Part shown: piece by piece, positions 7,663 to 8,274 of the stretch
Numbering within the stretch: the stretch's first letter is position 1
How the letters are laid out: every line of letters starts with the position of its first letter
Assembly: GCA_017380975.1 (NCBI GenBank)
Contig: JAFOCX010000137.1
Coordinates: forward strand, 1 to 8,274
Direction: 5' to 3'
DNA: 8,274 nucleotides
Origin: Lachnospiraceae bacterium
GTDB taxonomy: Bacteria; Bacillota; Clostridia; Lachnospirales; Lachnospiraceae
The notes under the pieces: model-generated
The model's database searches: none
What the model was told of the DNA's origin: nothing
Seen by the model: the letters and a program-made list of their open reading frames with translations, nothing else
Position numbers and translations under genes: made by a program

Positions 7663-8274
7663 TTACGCCTCCCTTCTAAATGCCGGACATCCGCTCATTG
7701 CGGAAGCGGTTCCCAAAATTTCCGGAAGAATTTCATCCTTCGGTCCGTGTTTTAAAATAGAACCTTCAGAAATCACTACGATTTCATCAGCGATATTTAA
7801 AATTCTCTCCTGATGAGAAATGATCACGATAGAACCGTGTGTGTTCTCTCTCATATTCTCAAACACCTCAATGAGGTTGTTGAAGCTCCAAAGGTCAATG
7901 CCTGCTTCCGGCTCATCAAAAACAGACAGTTTAGTACCGCGTGCCAATACAGACGCGATCTCAATTCGTTTTAACTCACCGCCGGATAAGCTTCCGTTGA
8001 TCTCACGGTTAATATAATCCTTTGCACAAAGACCAACTTCTGCCAGATACTTACATGCATCTGCAGCAGAAAGATCTTTCTTCGCCGCAAGACGGATCAG
8101 GTCCAGAACCTTTACACCTTTAAAGCGCACCGGCTGCTGGAATGCAAAGCTGATACCAAGGTTGGCACGCTCTGTGATGGACTTTTCTGTAATGTCCTCA
8201 CCATCCAGTAAAATTGCACCGGAACTCGGCTTCTCAATACCCATGATCATCTTCGCCAGCGTTGATTTACCTCC
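7663..8274 (-). CDS. sufC: SufC-type ABC ATPase for Fe-S cluster assembly (5' end outside window)
   Basis: Cytosolic ABC ATPase that binds SufB and drives conformational change during cluster assembly. The 203 visible residues begin inside Walker A (GGKSTLAKMIMG), so roughly the first 40 residues lie beyond base 8274. ATG 8250 is an internal methionine, not the start. Visible motifs, numbered from the first codon seen, are the Q-loop FAFQQP (43-48), the signature LSGGELKRIEIA (96-107), Walker B with catalytic glutamate LSVFDEPEAGIDLWS (116-130, D120, E121), and the switch histidine ISHQE (152-156, H154). The SufC character is supported by LSGGELKR, the DEPEAGIDLWS form of Walker B/D-loop, and the SufB-family gene immediately downstream. 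A short tail ends in SGCPAFRREA with a cysteine at 196. There are no membrane segments. Its promoter is not in this window. Confidence 0.95.
   Translation of the reverse strand, partial: GGKSTLAKMIMGIEKPSSGAILLDGEDITEKSITERANLGISFAFQQPVRFKGVKVLDLIRLAAKKDLSAADACKYLAEVGLCAKDYINREINGSLSGGELKRIEIASVLARGTKLSVFDEPEAGIDLWSFNNLIEVFENMRENTHGSIVIISHQERILNIADEIVVISEGSILKHGPKDEILPEILGTASAMSGCPAFRREA

Noticed and set aside
1..8274. Frequent GATC and GGATCC-like words across the window
   Set aside because: They fall mostly in coding frames rich in GAT, ATC and ATC-CG codon pairs, which explains them without a methylation or uptake signal.

Overview
The window is about 45% GC and carries seven protein genes, all on the minus strand. 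The gene set and protein style point to a Firmicute of class Clostridia, most likely a gut-type Lachnospiraceae. The reasons are the dgt-dnaG-rpoD(sigA) gene order, a Csp-like S8 protease without a signal peptide, and a compact SufC/SufB-type pair of the kind common in anaerobes. The family assignment is inference from recognised protein families; no database search was run. Coding density is very high. The largest gap between genes is about 130 bases (between the S8 protease and the dgt start preferred here), so there is no stretch over 300 bases without a gene. I saw no tRNA, rRNA, CRISPR array, insertion sequence or phage gene.

In the direction of transcription (high to low coordinates) there are two blocks. 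Block 1 (8274 to 3945) starts with the 5'-truncated ATPase gene sufC. It is followed after 2 nt by a 305-residue SufB-core protein, after 40 nt by an AEC-family transporter, and then by an S8 (subtilisin-like) protease of the Csp architecture with an intact Asp-His-Ser triad. The SufC/SufB pair looks like a minimal iron-sulfur assembly system with no cysteine desulfurase or scaffold gene downstream. The transporter and protease have no obvious functional tie to it, although spacing would allow co-transcription.

Block 2 (3886 to 1, running off the window) is the macromolecular-synthesis cluster: dgt (dNTP triphosphohydrolase), dnaG (primase) and rpoD/sigA (primary sigma factor, cut before its region 4.2 helix-turn-helix). 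A perfect extended -10 element (TGATATAAT) lies just upstream of dgt, and a strong Shine-Dalgarno places the likely dgt start at a TTG codon inside the longest reading frame. The two gaps within the cluster are 28 nt each, and each downstream gene has a Shine-Dalgarno-like sequence, so one transcript probably couples nucleotide-pool control, replication priming and housekeeping transcription.

Most of the window is ordinary core genome. The points worth a second look are the minimal SufCB pair and its neighbours, the cytosolic-looking Csp-like protease beside the primase/sigma operon, and the dgt control region (promoter, TTG start, two mutually exclusive small hairpins).
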